From: Nonomuraea pusilla
GTDB lineage: Bacteria; Actinomycetota; Actinomycetes; Streptosporangiales; Streptosporangiaceae
Direction of reading: 5' to 3'
Assembly: GCF_900109355.1 (NCBI RefSeq)
Contig: NZ_FOBF01000018.1
Span: 62,001-126,000 of the forward strand
DNA: 64,000 bases
A program made the position numbers and the translations under genes. The notes under the pieces are model-generated. The model ran no database searches. It worked only from the letters and a program-made list of their open reading frames with translations, and was not told where the DNA came from. Of this stretch, positions 33,584-41,509 are shown one piece after another; position 1 is the first letter of the stretch, and each line of letters begins with the position of its first letter.

Positions 33584-34768
33584 TCAGCCGAGCGTGACGG
33601 GCAGCTCCTTGATGCCGTTGATGAAGTTCGAGCGCAGCCGCCGCGCGGGGCCGGTCCGGCGGATGCGCGGGTAGCGGCGGGCGAGCTGTTCGAACAGGAC
33701 GCGCAGCTCCAGCTTGGCGAGGTGGTTGCCGAGGCAGAAGTGCGCGCCGCCGCCCCCGAAGCCGATGTGCGGGTTGGGGTTGCGGCCGATGTCGAAGACG
33801 CCGCCGTCGGGGAAGACGGAGGTGTCGCGGTTGGCGGAGGAGTAGAAGACGACGACCTTGTCGTCCTCCTTGATCTGCTGCCCGCCGAGCACCTGGTCGC
33901 GGGTGGAGGTGCGGCGGAACATGTTCACGGGCGACACCCAGCGGACGATCTCGTCGGCCGCCGTCGCGGCCAGGCCGGGGTCGGCGACGAGGCGGTCCCA
34001 CTGCTCGGGATGCTCGAAGAGGGCGAGCATGCCGCCGGAGGCCGCGTTGCGGGTGGTCTCGTTGCCCGCGACGACGAGGAGGAGCACGAACAGGTCGAAC
34101 TCGTTCTCGTCGAGCGTCTCGCCGTGCTCGTCGGGCTGGATGAGCTTGGTGACGATGTCGTTCCTGGGGTTGGCCTTGCGCTGCGCCGCGAGCTGGTTGG
34201 CGTACGCGTAGACCTCCATCGCGGCGGAGCTGCCCTCTTCCGGGGAGCTGGCGTAGTCGGGGTCCTGGGCGCCGATCATGCGGTTGGACCAGGTGAAGAG
34301 CTTGTCGCGGTCCTCGACGGGCGCGCCGAGCAGCTCGCAGATGACGAAGAGCGGGAGCGGGGCGGCGACCTGGGTGACGAAGTCGACCTCGTCGTCGCAC
34401 TGGTCGAGCAGGTCGTCGCAGATGTCGCGGATGTGCGACTCCAGCGCGCCGATCGTGCGCGGCGTGAACCCGCGGTTGACGAGGGAGCGCCGCCTGGTGT
34501 GCTCGGGCGGGTCCTGGTTGAGCATCATCATGCGCTGGAACGCGCGCTGCTCCTCCGGCATCTCGTCGAAGAGCGCGAGCCTGCGGGAGGAGGAGAACAG
34601 GTCGGAGTGCCGCGAGACGTGCACGACGTCCTCGTACCGGGTGACGGCCCAGAAGCCGGGTTCGCCGTCGTGTCGGTGGACGGGCGAGTGGGCGCGCAGC
34701 CAGGCGAACTGGTCGTGCGGCGGCCCGGAGGTCGCGTAGCGGTCCCTGTCGACGAGATCGATGTGCAC
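33584..34768 (-). CDS. cyp125: Cytochrome P450, CYP125-like (steroid C26/C27 hydroxylase)
   Basis: 394 residues. I-helix VVAGNETTRN (about 234-243), ExxR in DEIVRWVSP (about 273-281), heme loop FGGGGAHFCLG with the Cys ligand near residue 340. NETTRN followed by a window like WVSPVNMFRRT matches the CYP125 group best; CYP142 and CYP124 are alternatives. CYP125 oxidises the terminal methyl of the cholesterol side chain to start degradation. A GTG start at 34768 is favoured by AAGAGGG ten bases upstream; a GTG nine bases earlier is possible. The promoter carries a KstR box and a KstR2 box. Redox partners are not adjacent; a ferredoxin is at 16690. Confidence 0.85.
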   Translation of the reverse strand: MHIDLVDRDRYATSGPPHDQFAWLRAHSPVHRHDGEPGFWAVTRYEDVVHVSRHSDLFSSSRRLALFDEMPEEQRAFQRMMMLNQDPPEHTRRRSLVNRGFTPRTIGALESHIRDICDDLLDQCDDEVDFVTQVAAPLPLFVICELLGAPVEDRDKLFTWSNRMIGAQDPDYASSPEEGSSAAMEVYAYANQLAAQRKANPRNDIVTKLIQPDEHGETLDENEFDLFVLLLVVAGNETTRNAASGGMLALFEHPEQWDRLVADPGLAATAADEIVRWVSPVNMFRRTSTRDQVLGGQQIKEDDKVVVFYSSANRDTSVFPDGGVFDIGRNPNPHIGFGGGGAHFCLGNHLAKLELRVLFEQLARRYPRIRRTGPARRLRSNFINGIKELPVTLG

Positions 34769-34786
34769 GCGGCTCACACCCTCTTG

Positions 34787-34800
34787 ATCAAGCGCTTGTT
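34787..34800. promoter_or_regulatory. KstR2-type operator (exact consensus match) at the cyp125 promoter
   Basis: ATCAAGCGCTTGTT matches AnCAAGnnCTTGnT at every fixed position. It lies 18 bases upstream of the P450 start and nine bases downstream of the KstR box. KstR2 controls steroid ring C/D genes in mycobacteria; no kstR2 gene is in this window. Confidence 0.65.
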
Positions 34801-34809
34801 CACACTTAT

Positions 34810-34823
34810 TGAAACGTGTTCTA
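34810..34823. promoter_or_regulatory. KstR-type operator (exact consensus match) at the cyp125 promoter
   Basis: TGAAACGTGTTCTA matches TnnAACnnGTTnnA at all fixed positions, 41 bases upstream of the P450 start. Confidence 0.8.
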
Positions 34824-34873
34824 TTACGCCACTGTACGACCGTCAAGGACGCGCCGCGCGATCTCTCCCGATG

Positions 34874-34896
34874 AACATCCGATGCGATCCGATGTT
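34874..34896. promoter_or_regulatory. Inverted repeat with the GntR operator core
   Basis: AACATC (34874-34879) and GATGTT (34891-34896) form an inverted repeat with an 11-base spacer. It contains CATCCGATG, the complement-equivalent of the CATCGGATG core found at 35019 and 41499. A secondary site for the GntR regulator is plausible. Confidence 0.45.
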
Positions 34897-35016
34897 TCAC
34901 GCCGCCCGTACGCCAGGAAGAAGCTCTGTGCCGGAGGCGCTACCCCCGGTCCACGGACGGATCAAGGGGTGGCCCCTTGACAGGCCGCCCTCCCTCGCAT
35001 GAGCATCTGCACACGA

Positions 35017-35029
35017 GACATCGGATGTA
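35017..35029. promoter_or_regulatory. GntR operator upstream of the fuconate operon
   Basis: GACATCGGATGTA shares twelve bases, GACATCGGATGT, with the site at 41497 in front of the GntR gene. It lies 17 bases before the FAH-type hydrolase start at 35047. Confidence 0.7.
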
Positions 35030-35046
35030 TGAGTGAAGGACGCGGT

Positions 35047-35892
35047 GTGAAGCTGCTGCGAGTGGGACCCGCCGGGCAGGAGCGGCCGGTGGTCATGGAC
35101 GCCTCCGGTGCCCTGCGTGACATCGGGGAGCCCGAGATCGACGGGGCGTTCTTCGCCTCCGGGGGAGTGGCCCGGGTCAGGGCGGCGCTGGAGCGCGGCG
35201 ACCTGCCCGTCGTCGAGGGCGAAGGGCTGCGGGTCGGCCCCCCGACCGCGCGGCCCGGCAAGATCGTGTGCATCGGGCTCAACTACCGTGACCACGCCGC
35301 GGAGTCCGGGCTCGCCGTCCCCGACGAGCCGGTCGTCTTCATGAAGGCCCCCGACACCGTGATCGGCCCGTACGACGAGGTGCTCGTGCCCAGGGACAGC
35401 GTGAAGACCGACTGGGAGGTGGAGCTGGCCGTCGTCATCGGCAGGCGCGCCCGCTACCTCGACAGCCGGGAGGAGGCGCTGGACGTCATCGCCGGGTACG
35501 CGATCTCCAACGACGTGTCGGAGCGCGAGTTCCAGCTCGAACGCGGCGGCCAGTGGGACAAGGGCAAGTCGTGCGAGACGTTCAACCCGTTCGGTCCGTG
35601 GCTGGTGACCGCGGACGAGGTGGGCGACCCGCAGGACCTCGCGCTGCGGCTGTGGGTGAACGGCGAGCTCCGCCAGGACGGCCGCACCAAGGACATGATC
35701 TTCGACGTGGCCGAGGTGGTGCGCTACCTGAGCCGGTTCATGGTGCTCGAACCCGGCGACGTGATCAACACCGGCACCCCGGCCGGCGTGGCGATGGGCC
35801 TGCCCGGCCAGCCGTACCTGCGCGCTGGCGACGTGGTGGAGCTGGAGATCGAGGGCCTGGGCCGCCAGCGCCAGACGGTGGGACAGGCATGA
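35047..35892 (+). CDS. Fumarylacetoacetate hydrolase-family protein (putative 2,4-diketo-3-deoxy-L-fuconate hydrolase)
   Basis: 281-residue FAH-fold hydrolase: GKIVCIGLNYRDHAAESG (about 72-89), the metal-binding DWEVELAVVIGRRARYL (about 119-135), GKSCETFNPFGPWLV and the terminal GDVINTGTPAGVAMG (about 237-251). In the non-phosphorylative L-fucose route this class splits 2,4-diketo-3-deoxy-L-fuconate into pyruvate and lactate. That assignment rests on the adjacent fuconate dehydratase, SDR and aldo/keto reductase. The GTG at 35047 is chosen with GAAGGA upstream; an ATG six codons earlier is possible. First gene of a four-gene overlapping operon. Confidence 0.85.
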   Translation: MKLLRVGPAGQERPVVMDASGALRDIGEPEIDGAFFASGGVARVRAALERGDLPVVEGEGLRVGPPTARPGKIVCIGLNYRDHAAESGLAVPDEPVVFMKAPDTVIGPYDEVLVPRDSVKTDWEVELAVVIGRRARYLDSREEALDVIAGYAISNDVSEREFQLERGGQWDKGKSCETFNPFGPWLVTADEVGDPQDLALRLWVNGELRQDGRTKDMIFDVAEVVRYLSRFMVLEPGDVINTGTPAGVAMGLPGQPYLRAGDVVELEIEGLGRQRQTVGQA

Positions 35893-37328
35893 CGCCCACC
35901 GGCGCCGCCCAGACAGGCACCACGCCGGCCGGTTCCGCCCACGCAGGCACCACGCCGGCCGGTTCCGCCCACGCAGGCACCACGCCGGCCGGTTCCGCCC
36001 AGGCGGGTGCGGCGGCCGTCCAGGGCGCGGGCGGCGGCCCCGGGTCGTACCGGATCGTCGCGATGGAGACGCACGACGTGCGCTTCCCCACCTCGCGCGA
36101 GCTGGACGGGTCGGACGCGATGAACCCCGACCCCGACTACTCGGCGGCCTACGTCGTGCTGAGGACGGACGACGGCGTCGAGGGCCACGGGTTCGCGTTC
36201 ACGATCGGGCGCGGCAACGACGTGCAGACGGCGGCGATCGCCGCGCTGGAGCCGTACGTGCTGGGCCGGGACGCCGAGGACCTCGGCGCGCTGTACAAGG
36301 AGATGGTCAACGACTCGCAGCTGCGCTGGCTGGGCCCGGAGAAGGGCGTCATGCACATGGCCGTCTCGGCCGTGGTCAACGCGCTGTGGGACCTCAAGGC
36401 CAAGCGGGCGGGCAAGCCGGTCTGGCGCCTGCTGTCGGACATGTCGCCCGAGGAGATCGTCGATCTGGTCGACTTCCGGTACCTGAGCGACGCGCTGACG
36501 CGCGAGCAGGCGCTGGAGATCCTGCGCAGGGCCGAGCCGGGCAAGGAGGAGCGCGTCCGGCGGCTGGTGGCGGAGGGCTACCCCGCCTACACGACGTCAC
36601 CCGGCTGGCTCGGCTACGACGACGAGAAGCTGCGCAGGCTCTGCCGCGAGGCCATGGACCAGGGGTTCGGCCAGATCAAGCTGAAGGTCGGCGCCGACCT
36701 GCGGGACGACATCCGCCGTTTCCGCACGGCCCGCGAGGTCTGCGGCCCCGGCTTCCCCATCGCGATCGACGCCAACCAGCGCTGGGACGTGGACTCCGCC
36801 ATCGCCTGGGTGAACGAGCTGCGCGAGTTCGGCCCCCACTGGGTGGAGGAGCCGACGAGCCCCGACGACGTGCTGGGCCACGCCGCCATCGCCAAGGGCA
36901 TCAGCCCCGTCCCGGTGGCGACGGGTGAGCACGTCCAGAACCGCATCGTGTTCAAGCAGCTCCTGCAGGCCGGGGCGATCTCGTACCTGCAGCTCGACAG
37001 CGCGCGGGTCGGCGGGGTGAACGAGAACATCGCGATCCTGCTGCTCGCGGCCAGGTTCGGCGTGCCGGTGTGCCCGCACGCGGGCGGGGTGGGGCTGTGC
37101 GAGCTGGTGCAGCACCTGTCGATGTTCGACTACGTCGCCGTCAGCGGCTCGATGGAGAACCGCGTCATCGAGTACGTGGACCACCTGCACGAGCACTTCG
37201 CCGACCCGGTCGTCATCGTCGGCGGCCGGTACGCCGCCCCGGCCGCGCCGGGGTTCAGCGCGCGGATGCGCGCCGAGTCGATCGCCGCCCACACCTACCC
37301 GGGCGGCTCCGTGTGGAGGGACGCATGA
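35889..37328 (+). CDS. L-fuconate dehydratase (enolase superfamily) with repeat-bearing N-terminal extension
   Basis: 479 residues. The first 58 or so are low-complexity, built of three AGTTPAGSAH-type decapeptides. The enolase-superfamily body follows: TSRELDGSDAMNPDPDYS, the catalytic KLKVG (near 264-268), DANQRWD (near 294), EEPTSPDD (near 318) and HAGGVGLCE (near 397), the fuconate-dehydratase (FucD/ENOSF1) set. It dehydrates L-fuconate to 2-keto-3-deoxy-L-fuconate. The ATG overlaps the hydrolase stop (ATGA). The family usually begins within a few residues of VRFPTS, so the extension is unusual; an ATG at 36064 could be an alternative start. Confidence 0.88.
   Translation: MTPTGAAQTGTTPAGSAHAGTTPAGSAHAGTTPAGSAQAGAAAVQGAGGGPGSYRIVAMETHDVRFPTSRELDGSDAMNPDPDYSAAYVVLRTDDGVEGHGFAFTIGRGNDVQTAAIAALEPYVLGRDAEDLGALYKEMVNDSQLRWLGPEKGVMHMAVSAVVNALWDLKAKRAGKPVWRLLSDMSPEEIVDLVDFRYLSDALTREQALEILRRAEPGKEERVRRLVAEGYPAYTTSPGWLGYDDEKLRRLCREAMDQGFGQIKLKVGADLRDDIRRFRTAREVCGPGFPIAIDANQRWDVDSAIAWVNELREFGPHWVEEPTSPDDVLGHAAIAKGISPVPVATGEHVQNRIVFKQLLQAGAISYLQLDSARVGGVNENIAILLLAARFGVPVCPHAGGVGLCELVQHLSMFDYVAVSGSMENRVIEYVDHLHEHFADPVVIVGGRYAAPAAPGFSARMRAESIAAHTYPGGSVWRDA
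35911..36000. repeat. Three tandem 30-bp copies in the 5' end of the fuconate dehydratase gene
   Basis: Units at 35911, 35941 and 35971, differing at only two positions in the first. The period is ten codons and stays in frame. Confidence 0.95.
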
Positions 37329-38080
37329 GTGTGAAGCCCAGCCTGAAGGCGGTCGTGACGGGCGGCGGCTCGGGCATCGGCCTGGCCGCGGCGACCCTGC
37401 TGGCCGAGCGGGGCATGGCGGTGGCCTGCCTCGACCTGAACCCGCCCAGCCTGCCGTTCGCCGGGATCAGGGCGGACGTCACCGACGACGCGAGCGTGCG
37501 CGCGGCGGTCGCGCAGGCGGCGGAGCGCCTCGGCGGCATCGACGTGCTGGTGAACAACGCGGGCATCGGCGCGCAGGGCACCGTCGAGGACAACCCGGAC
37601 AGCGAGTGGCACCGGGTGTTCGACGTGAACGTGCTCGGCATGGTGCGGGTGGCGCGTGCGGCGCTGCCGTACCTGCGCAGGTCGGAGCACGCGTCGATCG
37701 TCAACACCTGCTCGATCGCGGCCACCGCCGGGCTGCCGCAGCGGGCGCTCTACAGCGCCACGAAGGGGGCGGTGCTGTCGCTGACGCTGGCGATGGCGGC
37801 CGACCACATCGACGAGGGCATCCGGGTGAACTGCGTCAACCCGGGCACCGCCGACACGCCGTGGGTGGCGCGGCTGCTGGAGGCGGCGGACGACCCGGAG
37901 GCGGAGCGGCGGGCGCTGAACGCCAGGCAGCCGATGGGCCGCCTGGTCAGCGCGGAGGAGGTCGCGGCGGCGATCGCCTACCTCGCCGGTCCCGAGTCCG
38001 GCTCGACCACCGGCACGGCGCTCGCGGTGGACGGCGGCATGCAGGGCCTGCGGCTGCGGCCGAAGAAGCAGGACCGGTGA
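37325..38080 (+). CDS. SDR-family oxidoreductase (putative 2-keto-3-deoxy-L-fuconate dehydrogenase)
   Basis: 251-residue short-chain dehydrogenase: TGGGSGIGLAAA (about 11-22), NNAGIGAQG (near 78), Ser in NTCSIAATAG, YSATKGA (YxxxK near 142-146), VNCVNPGTADTPW, GGMQGL at the C-terminus. In L-fucose catabolism an SDR oxidises 2-keto-3-deoxy-L-fuconate at C4, which suits its place between the dehydratase and the hydrolase. ATG overlaps the preceding stop (ATGA). Activity is inferred from context. Confidence 0.87.
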   Translation: MSVKPSLKAVVTGGGSGIGLAAATLLAERGMAVACLDLNPPSLPFAGIRADVTDDASVRAAVAQAAERLGGIDVLVNNAGIGAQGTVEDNPDSEWHRVFDVNVLGMVRVARAALPYLRRSEHASIVNTCSIAATAGLPQRALYSATKGAVLSLTLAMAADHIDEGIRVNCVNPGTADTPWVARLLEAADDPEAERRALNARQPMGRLVSAEEVAAAIAYLAGPESGSTTGTALAVDGGMQGLRLRPKKQDR

Positions 38081-39024
38081 CGGCGCCGTCCGGGCGGGCC
38101 GCGCTCGACCTGCCGGAGAGGGGCTTCGGCGGCGCGCCCATCGGCAACCTCTTCCAGTCCGTCCCGGACGAGGAGGCCAGGGCCGCCGTGGACGCCGCCT
38201 GGGAGGCGGGCGTGCGGCTGTTCGACACCGCGCCGCACTACGGCCTCGGCCTGTCCGAGCGCCGCCTGGGCGCCGCGCTCGCCGGGCGCTCCGGCTACGT
38301 CCTGTCCACAAAGGTCGGACGTCTCCTGGTGCCTGCGGGCGACGGGCGGCGCGACGGCGAGGGCTTCGAGGTGACCTCCGCGTACGAGCGGGTGTGGGAC
38401 TTCTCCGCCGACGGCGTGCGCAGGTCGCTGGAGGACTCGCTCGAACGGCTCGGGCTGCCCGCCGTGGACGTCGTGCTCATCCACGACCCCGACGACCACG
38501 CCGACCAGGCGATCGGCGAGGCGTACCCGGCGCTGGCCCGGCTGCGGGAGCAGGGCGTGGTGCGGGCGATCGGCGTCGGCATGAACCAGTGGCGGCTGCC
38601 GCTGCGGTTCGTCCGCGAGACCGACATCGACGTGGTGATGCTGGCGGGCCGCTACACCCTGCTCGACCAGTCGGGCCTGCCGCTGCTCGACGCCTGCGCG
38701 GAGCGCGGCGTGCGGGTCCTCGCCGCCGGGGTGTTCAACAGCGGCGTCCTGGCCACCCGCGACCCCTCGGGCACGTTCGACTACCAGCCCGCCGCGGGGC
38801 CGCTGCTGGAGCGGGCCCGGCGCATCGCCGCCGTCTGCGAGGCGCACGGCGTCGCCCTGCCCCAGGCCGCGATGGCGTTCCCGCTGCGCCACCCCGCGGT
38901 GGCGACGACCGTGCTCGGCGCCCGCTCGGCCGAGGAGGTGCGCGCCAACGCTGAGCTGTGGTCGCGTCCCGTGCCCGGCGGCCTGTGGGCGGACCTCGCC
39001 GCCGAGGGCCTGATCCCCGGCTGA
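38077..39024 (+). CDS. Aldo/keto reductase (putative L-fucose/aldose 1-dehydrogenase)
   Basis: 315-residue AKR TIM barrel: GFGGAPIGNLFQ (about 12-23), FDTAPHYGLGLSERRLG (catalytic Asp and Tyr near 49-54), STKVGR (Lys near 77), VVLIHDPDDH (His near 132). The type includes L-fucose and D-threo-aldose 1-dehydrogenases, which would open the pathway by making the lactone. GTG start overlaps the SDR stop (GTGA). No lactonase or transporter gene is in the operon. Ends three bases before the convergent LigD-like gene. Confidence 0.87.
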   Translation: MTAPSGRAALDLPERGFGGAPIGNLFQSVPDEEARAAVDAAWEAGVRLFDTAPHYGLGLSERRLGAALAGRSGYVLSTKVGRLLVPAGDGRRDGEGFEVTSAYERVWDFSADGVRRSLEDSLERLGLPAVDVVLIHDPDDHADQAIGEAYPALARLREQGVVRAIGVGMNQWRLPLRFVRETDIDVVMLAGRYTLLDQSGLPLLDACAERGVRVLAAGVFNSGVLATRDPSGTFDYQPAAGPLLERARRIAAVCEAHGVALPQAAMAFPLRHPAVATTVLGARSAEEVRANAELWSRPVPGGLWADLAAEGLIPG

Positions 39025-39027
39025 GCG

Positions 39028-39975
39028 TCAGGAGGGGATGAACAGCCAGGACGTGCCGCGGCCCGGCTCGTACGGGGAGTCGAGCCGCTTGGCGACGACG
39101 CCGGGCAGGCCCTGCTCGCGGGCCGCCCGGCGCACCGGCCCGGGATCGCCCGGCCAGGACGGCGCCACCTGCCAGCGCGGCGCCGCCGGGCCGAGCGACT
39201 CCAGCGCGGCCCTGCGCTCCCGGTACGGCAGCGCCACCAGTGAGCGGCCGTCGTCGTACAGCAGGTCGTACAGGACGAGCACGTCGGCCCCGCCCAGCGT
39301 GACGATCTCGCCGTCGAGCACGGCGGAGCGGCTGCCGAGCGAGGCGGCGAGCGGGCGCAGCCACGGGTGCTCCCGCGCGGCCGCGGTACGCCCGCCCTCG
39401 ACGGGCACCAGCAGCCGCCGCCCGCCCCACGCGAACTCGAACGCGTAGGCGGCGGCGTCCCTGGGCGGCTGCCCGCGCTCGGTGGGCAGCATCGGGTCGA
39501 GCGGGGGGAACGGGTCGCGGACGGGCGCGTCCATCCGGTGGATCATCCAGTTGCTGCCTCTCGTCTGGAACAGCACGAAACGGCCGCTGGCGCGCTGCCC
39601 GTGCAGCACCACCTTCACCTCGCGGTCCGACCACTTCTCCGTCTCGTACGTGCCGGTGTCCCAGACCGTCATCGTGCCGCCGCCGTACTCGCCCCGCGGG
39701 ATCTCGCCGTGGAAGGTGAGGTACTCCATGGGGTGGTCCTCGGTGTGGACGGCCAGGTGGTTCGTGCCGGGGTCGGCCGGCAGGCCCTTCGGCACCGCCC
39801 ACGACACGAGCACGCCGTCGCGCTCCAGCCGCAGGTCCCAGTGCAGCGAGCGGGCGTGGTGCTCCTGGATCACGAACGCGTCGCCGTGACCCGGTTCGGG
39901 AGGCGCGGCGGGGACGGGCTCCGGCGTCCGGCCGGCGTCGCGTCTGCTGCGGTATCGCGCGAGTTTGTCGGGCAC
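39028..39975 (-). CDS. LigD-like protein: phosphoesterase domain plus degenerate ligase domain
   Basis: 315 residues. The N-terminal 3'-phosphoesterase domain (about 25-150) has FVIQEHHARSLHWDLRLE with the expected His/His/Asp/Arg set and HTEDHPMEY for the second His. The C-terminal ATP-dependent ligase-like domain (about 165-315) has lost key residues: the motif I KxDG lysine is replaced (EFAWGGRR), and the terminal WLKVK-type motif is WLFIPS. VLDGEIVTL and VVAKRLDSPYEPG remain. It may resect 3' ends in a non-homologous end-joining system without sealing. No ku or polymerase gene adjoins. GTG start; weak Shine-Dalgarno. Confidence 0.8.
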   Translation of the reverse strand: MPDKLARYRSRRDAGRTPEPVPAAPPEPGHGDAFVIQEHHARSLHWDLRLERDGVLVSWAVPKGLPADPGTNHLAVHTEDHPMEYLTFHGEIPRGEYGGGTMTVWDTGTYETEKWSDREVKVVLHGQRASGRFVLFQTRGSNWMIHRMDAPVRDPFPPLDPMLPTERGQPPRDAAAYAFEFAWGGRRLLVPVEGGRTAAAREHPWLRPLAASLGSRSAVLDGEIVTLGGADVLVLYDLLYDDGRSLVALPYRERRAALESLGPAAPRWQVAPSWPGDPGPVRRAAREQGLPGVVAKRLDSPYEPGRGTSWLFIPS

Positions 39976-40180
39976 GAGGCCGGTACTACCCCGAGCCGCC
40001 TCCGGCGATCGTCGCCGCCCGCATGTCACCTCCAGGGAAGGTCTCTGTGTCCTTGACACCCAGGCGGACCTCTCCTACCAGGCGATATCACGGAGAGTAT
40101 GTGGATCACTACTGTTCGTGATGCTCGACCGGCGCCACCCCGAGCAGCCCTTGACAGACCCTCACGAGAAGAGGTGCCGA

Positions 40181-40702
40181 ATGCGCTTCTCAGCACTCGC
40201 CCGGCGCGGCCTGGCCGCGGCGTCCCTGACGATCGTCGCCCTGGGGGCGGCCCCAGCGGTGTACGCCACGGCGGCCTCCGGCCCGCTGCGCGTCGACGTG
40301 TCCGTCCAGACGCGCGCCGACAAGTGCTTCGACGTCCGGGCGGGGAGCACCGTCAACGGGGCGGCGGTCATCCAGTACACCTGCAAGGAGTCGAGCAACC
40401 AGCGGTTCACGCTCCAGGGCGCCGGCGACGGCTCCTGGCAGCTCCGCACGCACGCCGACAAGTGCCTCGACGTCCGCGGCAGCAGCACCGCCGACGAGAC
40501 CCCGGTCATCCAGTACACCTGCACCGGCAACGCCAACCAGCGGTTCAGGATCGTGTCGGTGCCCGGCGGCCTGGTGGAGATCCGCACCTTCGCCGGCAAG
40601 TGCCTCGACGTGCGCGGGGGCGACAGCTCCAACCTCGTGCCGATCATCCAGTACACCTGCAAGGCGTCGTCCAACCAGCGCTTCACGCTGGAGCAGCTGT
40701 GA
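40181..40702 (+). CDS. Secreted RICIN-type (beta-trefoil) lectin domain protein
   Basis: 173 residues. A signal peptide of about 30 residues (RRGLAAASLTIVALGAAP...YATA) precedes a ricin-B trefoil in three repeats, each with a KC-x-DVR motif and a IQYTCx...NQRF closing (QxW-like positions occupied by Q-x-F). Cys pairs should form disulfides outside the cell. No catalytic domain is attached, so it is a stand-alone lectin-like secreted protein. AGAGG before the ATG. Upstream (40080-40180) an ATCAC/GTGAT inverted repeat is visible but its role is unknown. Confidence 0.85.
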   Translation: MRFSALARRGLAAASLTIVALGAAPAVYATAASGPLRVDVSVQTRADKCFDVRAGSTVNGAAVIQYTCKESSNQRFTLQGAGDGSWQLRTHADKCLDVRGSSTADETPVIQYTCTGNANQRFRIVSVPGGLVEIRTFAGKCLDVRGGDSSNLVPIIQYTCKASSNQRFTLEQL

Positions 40703-40746
40703 CCGGCGTCGCGTGATCGCGGCGTGAGCGGCCGAGCCGCTCGACC

Positions 40747-40782
40747 CGGGCGGCGCCCCGCCTTCAAGGGGGGCGCCGCCCG
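40747..40782. terminator. Hairpin between convergent RICIN and GntR genes
   Basis: Perfect 13-bp stem CGGGCGGCGCCCC / GGGGCGCCGCCCG with a 10-base loop. No T-tract; probably works in both directions. Confidence 0.75.
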
Positions 40783-40808
40783 GCGGTGTTCCCGACCCGG
40801 GTGCGCCC

Positions 40809-41501
40809 TCAGGTGAGGGCGCGGCGGATCCACGACTCGACGTCCGCGATGTGCGCGGTCGCCCACGCGCGGGCCACCTCGGGCCGCCGCCCCGCGATGG
40901 CCTCGTAGATCGCGGTGTGCTGGTCGCGGGTCCGCTGGACGGCGTCCTCCTGGGTGAGGCCGCGCCAGGCGCGGGCCCGAGTGGTGGGCCCCGACAGGCT
41001 CTCGATGAACGAGCACAGCACGCTGTTGCCCGACCCCTGCGCGATGCGCTGGTGGAAGCGCAGGTCGTTGGTCACCAGCTCGTCGACCGTCGGCTCGGCC
41101 GGCAGCGACTCCAGCACCAGCCGCAGCTCCTCGACGTCGGCCTCGGTCATCAGCTCGGTGGCCATGGCGGTGGCCGCGGGCTCGAGGATGCGGCGTACCT
41201 CGAAGAACTGCAGCACGGTGTCGTCCCTGTGCAGGTCGAGCACGAAGGACATCGTGTCGAGCAGCAGCCGCGGCTCCAGGCTCGTCACGTACGTGCCGTC
41301 GCCCTGCCGCACGTCGAGGACGTTGACGAGGGCGAGCGCGCGCACCGCCTCGCGCAGCGAGTTGCGCGACAGGCCGAGCCGCTCGGCCAGGTCGGCCTCC
41401 TTGGGCAGCCGGTCGCCGGGCGCCAGCTCGCCCGAGATGATCATCTGCTTGATCCTGTCGATGGCCGCGTCGGTGACCGCCACACTCTTCTCCCTGGACA
41501 T
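40809..41501 (-). CDS. GntR-family (FadR/FCD type) regulator of the fuconate operon
   Basis: 230 residues from ATG. The N-terminal winged helix (about 8-75) has IISGELAPGDRLPKEADLAERLGLSRNSLREAVRAL with family-typical spacing. The C-terminal FCD helical effector domain (about 85-225) has RRILEPAATAMA and NDLRFHQRIAQGSGN, including the His ligand region. AGGGAG six bases before a GTG at 41483 suggests that shorter start. The ATG at 41501 would make the mRNA leaderless and place the operator on the start codon. The operator GACATCGGATGTC is shared with the fuconate operon, so this regulator very likely controls both. Confidence 0.9.
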   Translation of the reverse strand: MSREKSVAVTDAAIDRIKQMIISGELAPGDRLPKEADLAERLGLSRNSLREAVRALALVNVLDVRQGDGTYVTSLEPRLLLDTMSFVLDLHRDDTVLQFFEVRRILEPAATAMATELMTEADVEELRLVLESLPAEPTVDELVTNDLRFHQRIAQGSGNSVLCSFIESLSGPTTRARAWRGLTQEDAVQRTRDQHTAIYEAIAGRRPEVARAWATAHIADVESWIRRALT

Positions 41502-41509
41502 CGGATGTC
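41497..41509. promoter_or_regulatory. GntR autoregulatory operator
   Basis: GACATCGGATGTC is a perfect odd palindrome (6-1-6) overlapping the ATG at 41501 and abutting the MBL gene stop. Twelve of its bases recur at 35017 before the fuconate operon. Confidence 0.75.
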
